Positions 10,705-12,589 of a DNA stretch of 12,589 nt are shown in pieces. A program made the position numbers and the translations under genes. How positions within the stretch are numbered: the stretch's first letter is position 1; the number at the start of each line of letters is the position of its first letter. The stretch comes from Smittium mucronatum. Taxonomy: Eukaryota; Kickxellomycota; Harpellomycetes; Harpellales; Legeriomycetaceae. The notes beneath the pieces are model-generated. The model was not told the DNA's origin and ran no database searches. It saw nothing but the letters and a program-made list of their open reading frames with translations. The stretch lies in NCBI GenBank assembly GCA_001953115.1, contig LSSL01000585.1:1-12589 (forward strand), in the 5' to 3' direction.

Positions 10705-11477
10705 AAGACCTATTTTTAACACCATTATTTGATATGTGATTAGATATTAGATTCTTGGTTTTATATCTTACCCCATAGTTCTATCTTCTAAGCTAATAAC
10801 TTTCTAAATTAGAATGAGTCGTAAAATAATGGAGAATCCAGGTTTTTTAAGCGAGAGATAAATAAAGTGGATTTATTTTTCGTGCGTTTTTCTAAATTTA
10901 TGTTTATGTTTATGAATTACAGTTGGCAGCAATAAGCTCAGTCAAAAATGCGCCATTTTGGTTAAATTACAGAAATGTTAATGAAAAAACGCTTGTAAAT
11001 AATAAACTGTCTAATAGATACACCGTATTCATGGTACACCAATTTAAGTTGTAGCACATTACCACCAGTTATTTGTATTAAGTTTTTCGTAAAAATTATA
11101 TCCATCAATTTCACTAAAAGCTCAATAAATTTGGTATGCTCAGTTAAATAGATTCACTAATAGAATATTTTATATTAATTCTTTTTAAATGAATATTAGG
11201 TTGTAATTTTGGCCTCGTTTAGAATATTTTGTTCGTTTTTTAAAAGTAGGTCAGCACTATTTGTGCCTCCATCGGCGCAATCACTCTTTAATTTTATTGA
11301 TTTAACAATTGAAGAGTTGGAATATATTGATAATACAAGTTTTGGAAAATGAAATTGAAGCCTAAAAACTACACCATTAATTTATATTGCGTGCTTTATT
11401 ATCCAATCGCACACCCTTTATACTATGTTTAATCTATATGGAAAAGTATTTTTCGAATATATTTGAAAGGTGTCAGC
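10705..11477. other. Non-coding stretch with no recognised gene
   Basis: This is AT-rich sequence with frequent stops in all frames inspected. The only defined repeat seen is three perfect copies of TTTATG at 10897-10914. A short string, AGGTCAGCACTATTT (11248-11262), resembles TGTCAGCCCTATTT at 11471-11484. A 30-codon frame starts near 11440 and ends near 11530, but it has no supporting feature. Confidence 0.5.
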
Positions 11478-11639
11478 CCTATTTCCCTACTGCACATTTT
11501 CCTACTAGATCAACCAACTATTTTTCATAACTAAGATTTTTTGAAGTAGAAATTGTTAGATTTCCCAAAATACACAAATATATTCCATATCCTAACATTT
11601 TATTATAAGTGGTCAAAAAGTAGGTGAAATGTAAATAGG
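11478..11639. repeat. Imperfect inverted repeat, about 162 bp end to end
   Basis: The left arm is CCTATTT (11478-11484), nine extra bases, then ACATTTTCCTACT (11494-11506). The right arm (11619-11639) reads in reverse complement as CCTATTT, ACATTT, CA, CCTACT. The arms therefore share blocks of 7, 6 and 6 bases in order. This could be an old MITE with decayed ends, but no target duplication is clear. Confidence 0.35.
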
Positions 11640-11726
11640 CCAATAGTCCCATCACCACTTGAATTTTTTTTTTGTATCACGGAATTTTATTGTAAGATAA
11701 CGTCATTAAAAACTATACAAAAAAAT

Positions 11727-12216
11727 ATGAAAAAAAGAAAAAGTTGTATAGATAAGACTATTACCCTAACTACAATAAGCCCCTCTTCCGGACTACTGGC
11801 TGCGTACCTACAGGAAAAGGGTGCAATCTACCAACCACCAAATAATACCCTGGCATTGCTTCAAGTAGGTGTATGACTGAGGTTACGTGCAGTCAAGAAT
11901 TAAGCTCTTTGTCAATGAACAATAGTTCATTGAATCTACTGAGATCCTAGTCAGAGCCTACTTCTAACAGAATTAATAAAATTAGGCTCCTACCCAAACG
12001 TGGGATTGATCGACATGGCTTTCCTACAAATAGCTGTTAGACGCTGAGATCCGTCTGACTGTCGAACGCTGGACTTGTGCACTAGACTATTTCTCAGCTG
12101 TGCTAAACGATACGTTCCTCCTGTTTCGAGATGGTCCTCCTCTGGAATCGCTGTCCTATGAATCGCTGTGCGCTGTCTCCACTATTCTCAACCAGGAATA
12201 TTACGATGCTATGTGA
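11727..12216 (+). pseudogene. Decayed coding relic, probably mobile-element protein, family not recognised
   Basis: Three successive plus-strand segments look like protein in different frames. The first opens at ATG 11727 and stops at TGA 11874-11876 (ISPSSGLLAAYLQEKGAIYQ). The second opens at an overlapping ATGA, ATG 11873, starting MTEVTCSQELSSLSMNN. It has a TAG after about 25 codons and reads on past it to about 12040. The third follows a TAG at 12031-12033 (LLDAEIRLTVERWTCALDYF) and ends at TGA 12214-12216. The block is visibly richer in G+C than its flanks: the 12121-12180 row is about 55 percent, against about 28 percent at 11581-11640. The order and continuity suggest one former protein of about 150 or more residues, broken by two frame changes and nonsense codons. 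A Gag-like retroelement protein is one possibility, but I do not recognise the family. Each short frame could also be chance. Confidence 0.45.
11912..11933. repeat. Perfect hairpin, 9-bp stem and 4-nt loop
   Basis: TCAATGAAC, loop AATA, GTTCATTGA. It lies inside the decayed coding block, so it may be a structured element of the original transcript or a coincidence. Confidence 0.6.
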
Positions 12217-12226
12217 AATTTTGGTC

Positions 12227-12250
12227 TAGTGTACTTCGAAAAGTACACTA
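12227..12250. repeat. Perfect hairpin, 10-bp stem with CGAA loop
   Basis: TAGTGTACTT, loop CGAA, AAGTACACTA. It begins 10 nt after the last stop codon of the decayed coding block. That position fits a 3' structural element or a processing or terminal signal of a mobile element. No run of T follows directly. Confidence 0.65.
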
Positions 12251-12255
12251 TTAAT

Positions 12256-12292
12256 CCCCTAAACCACGGCAAGGTATTTCACTCTTAGGGGC
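12256..12292. repeat. Inverted repeat CCCCTAA / TTAGGGG
   Basis: A 7-bp perfect stem (12256-12262 and 12286-12292) encloses 23 nt. It follows the stronger hairpin and lies at the right edge of the GC-richer block. Together they make a compact structured end. Confidence 0.45.
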
Positions 12293-12300
12293 CCGTCAAC

Positions 12301-12514
12301 ATTTGAAAAGCTATTTGAAATGGATAAAATTTTAGAAATTAAATTTCAGCAAAAAATAAAGCATCAACACTATTGGTGTAATACTAATTCACATATTGGA
12401 CATTTCGTATACTTTTTTACCAATAAATAGAAATAATTAAGATTTAAATTTTTTGATGCATAATTTTATGAAATACACAAATATCATTTGTAAATACAAA
12501 TTTAATCATGCAAA
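12301..12514. other. AT-rich non-coding stretch
   Basis: Base composition returns to the AT-rich background right after the GC-richer block. No gene or repeat was recognised. A minus-strand frame of 47 codons (12444-12587) is open here but looks like chance. Confidence 0.4.
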
Positions 12515-12589
12515 ATGATAGGTGGAAGAAATAGAACAAATGGTAGTATGGAAAGCCATGGCACCAAAAATAATTTAGTACACTCATCC
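12515..12589 (+). CDS. Possible 5' end of an unidentified gene running off the right edge
   Basis: An ATG at 12515 has A at the -3 position and an in-frame TAA 12 nt upstream. It opens 25 codons that stay open to the window end, starting MIGGRNRTNGSMESHGTKNN. The peptide is polar and rich in Asn, Gly and Ser, like the disordered N-terminus of many fungal proteins. No domain can be seen. If real, the gene is divergent from the TFIIIC gene, with about 2.8 kb between them. A frame this short is easily produced by chance. Confidence 0.2.
   Translation, partial: MIGGRNRTNGSMESHGTKNNLVHSS

Noticed and set aside
11763..12292. Telomere-like CCCTAA at 11764 and TTAGGG at 12286 bounding the GC-rich block
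   Set aside because: Only single copies are present, without tandem TTAGGG arrays. Six-base matches are too short to claim an interstitial telomere.
12444..12587. Minus-strand 47-codon frame starting at ATG 12587
   Set aside because: It is rich in Phe, Tyr and His as expected for the complement of AT-rich non-coding sequence. It has no recognisable domain and could arise by chance.
1..12589. CRISPR arrays, rRNA genes, bacterial operons or defence systems
   Set aside because: No regularly spaced repeats of the right kind, no rRNA signature and no prokaryotic gene layout. Spliced introns indicate a eukaryotic nuclear sequence.

Overview
This window looks like nuclear DNA of an AT-rich eukaryote, most likely a fungus. 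It carries one very long protein gene with three short spliceosomal introns (80 to 125 nt, GT...AG) and AT-rich flanks with degraded mobile-element sequence. The long Ser/Asn/Asp-rich linkers, compact introns and low GC fit an early-diverging fungus, for example the insect-gut Harpellales of Kickxellomycotina. That placement is inference from style, not from a marker gene.

Region by region. Positions 1-426 hold the 3' flank of the main gene: two AATAAA polyadenylation signals, a homopolymer-rich patch, and at the extreme left edge a minus-strand peptide resembling the C-terminal part of a LINE-type reverse transcriptase. Positions 427-9748 (minus strand) are a four-exon gene for the B-block-binding largest subunit of RNA polymerase III transcription factor IIIC (yeast Tfc3, S. 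pombe Sfc3, human GTF3C1). The last exon alone is 8.4 kb. The first three exons are short, and joining them restores a natural ATG, the conserved N-terminus and the B-block-binding winged helix. The spliced product is 3003 residues, much longer than its characterised homologues.

Positions 9749-12589 are a 2.8 kb stretch with no convincing intact gene. It holds the presumed promoter side of the TFIIIC gene, a roughly 41-bp minisatellite (10323-10483), a 164-bp piggyBac-like MITE with TTAA duplications and 13-bp terminal inverted repeats (10537-10700), and a weaker imperfect inverted repeat (11478-11639). It also holds a GC-richer block (about 11770-12300) that reads as a decayed coding sequence broken across three frames, followed by a strong hairpin. 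At the right edge a short plus-strand reading frame may be the start of a gene that runs out of the window.

The picture is one essential housekeeping gene beside a junkyard of small mobile elements. No multi-gene system is visible. The most distinctive points are the oversized TFIIIC subunit with its hidden 5' exons, the piggyBac-like MITE, and the unidentified GC-rich coding relic.
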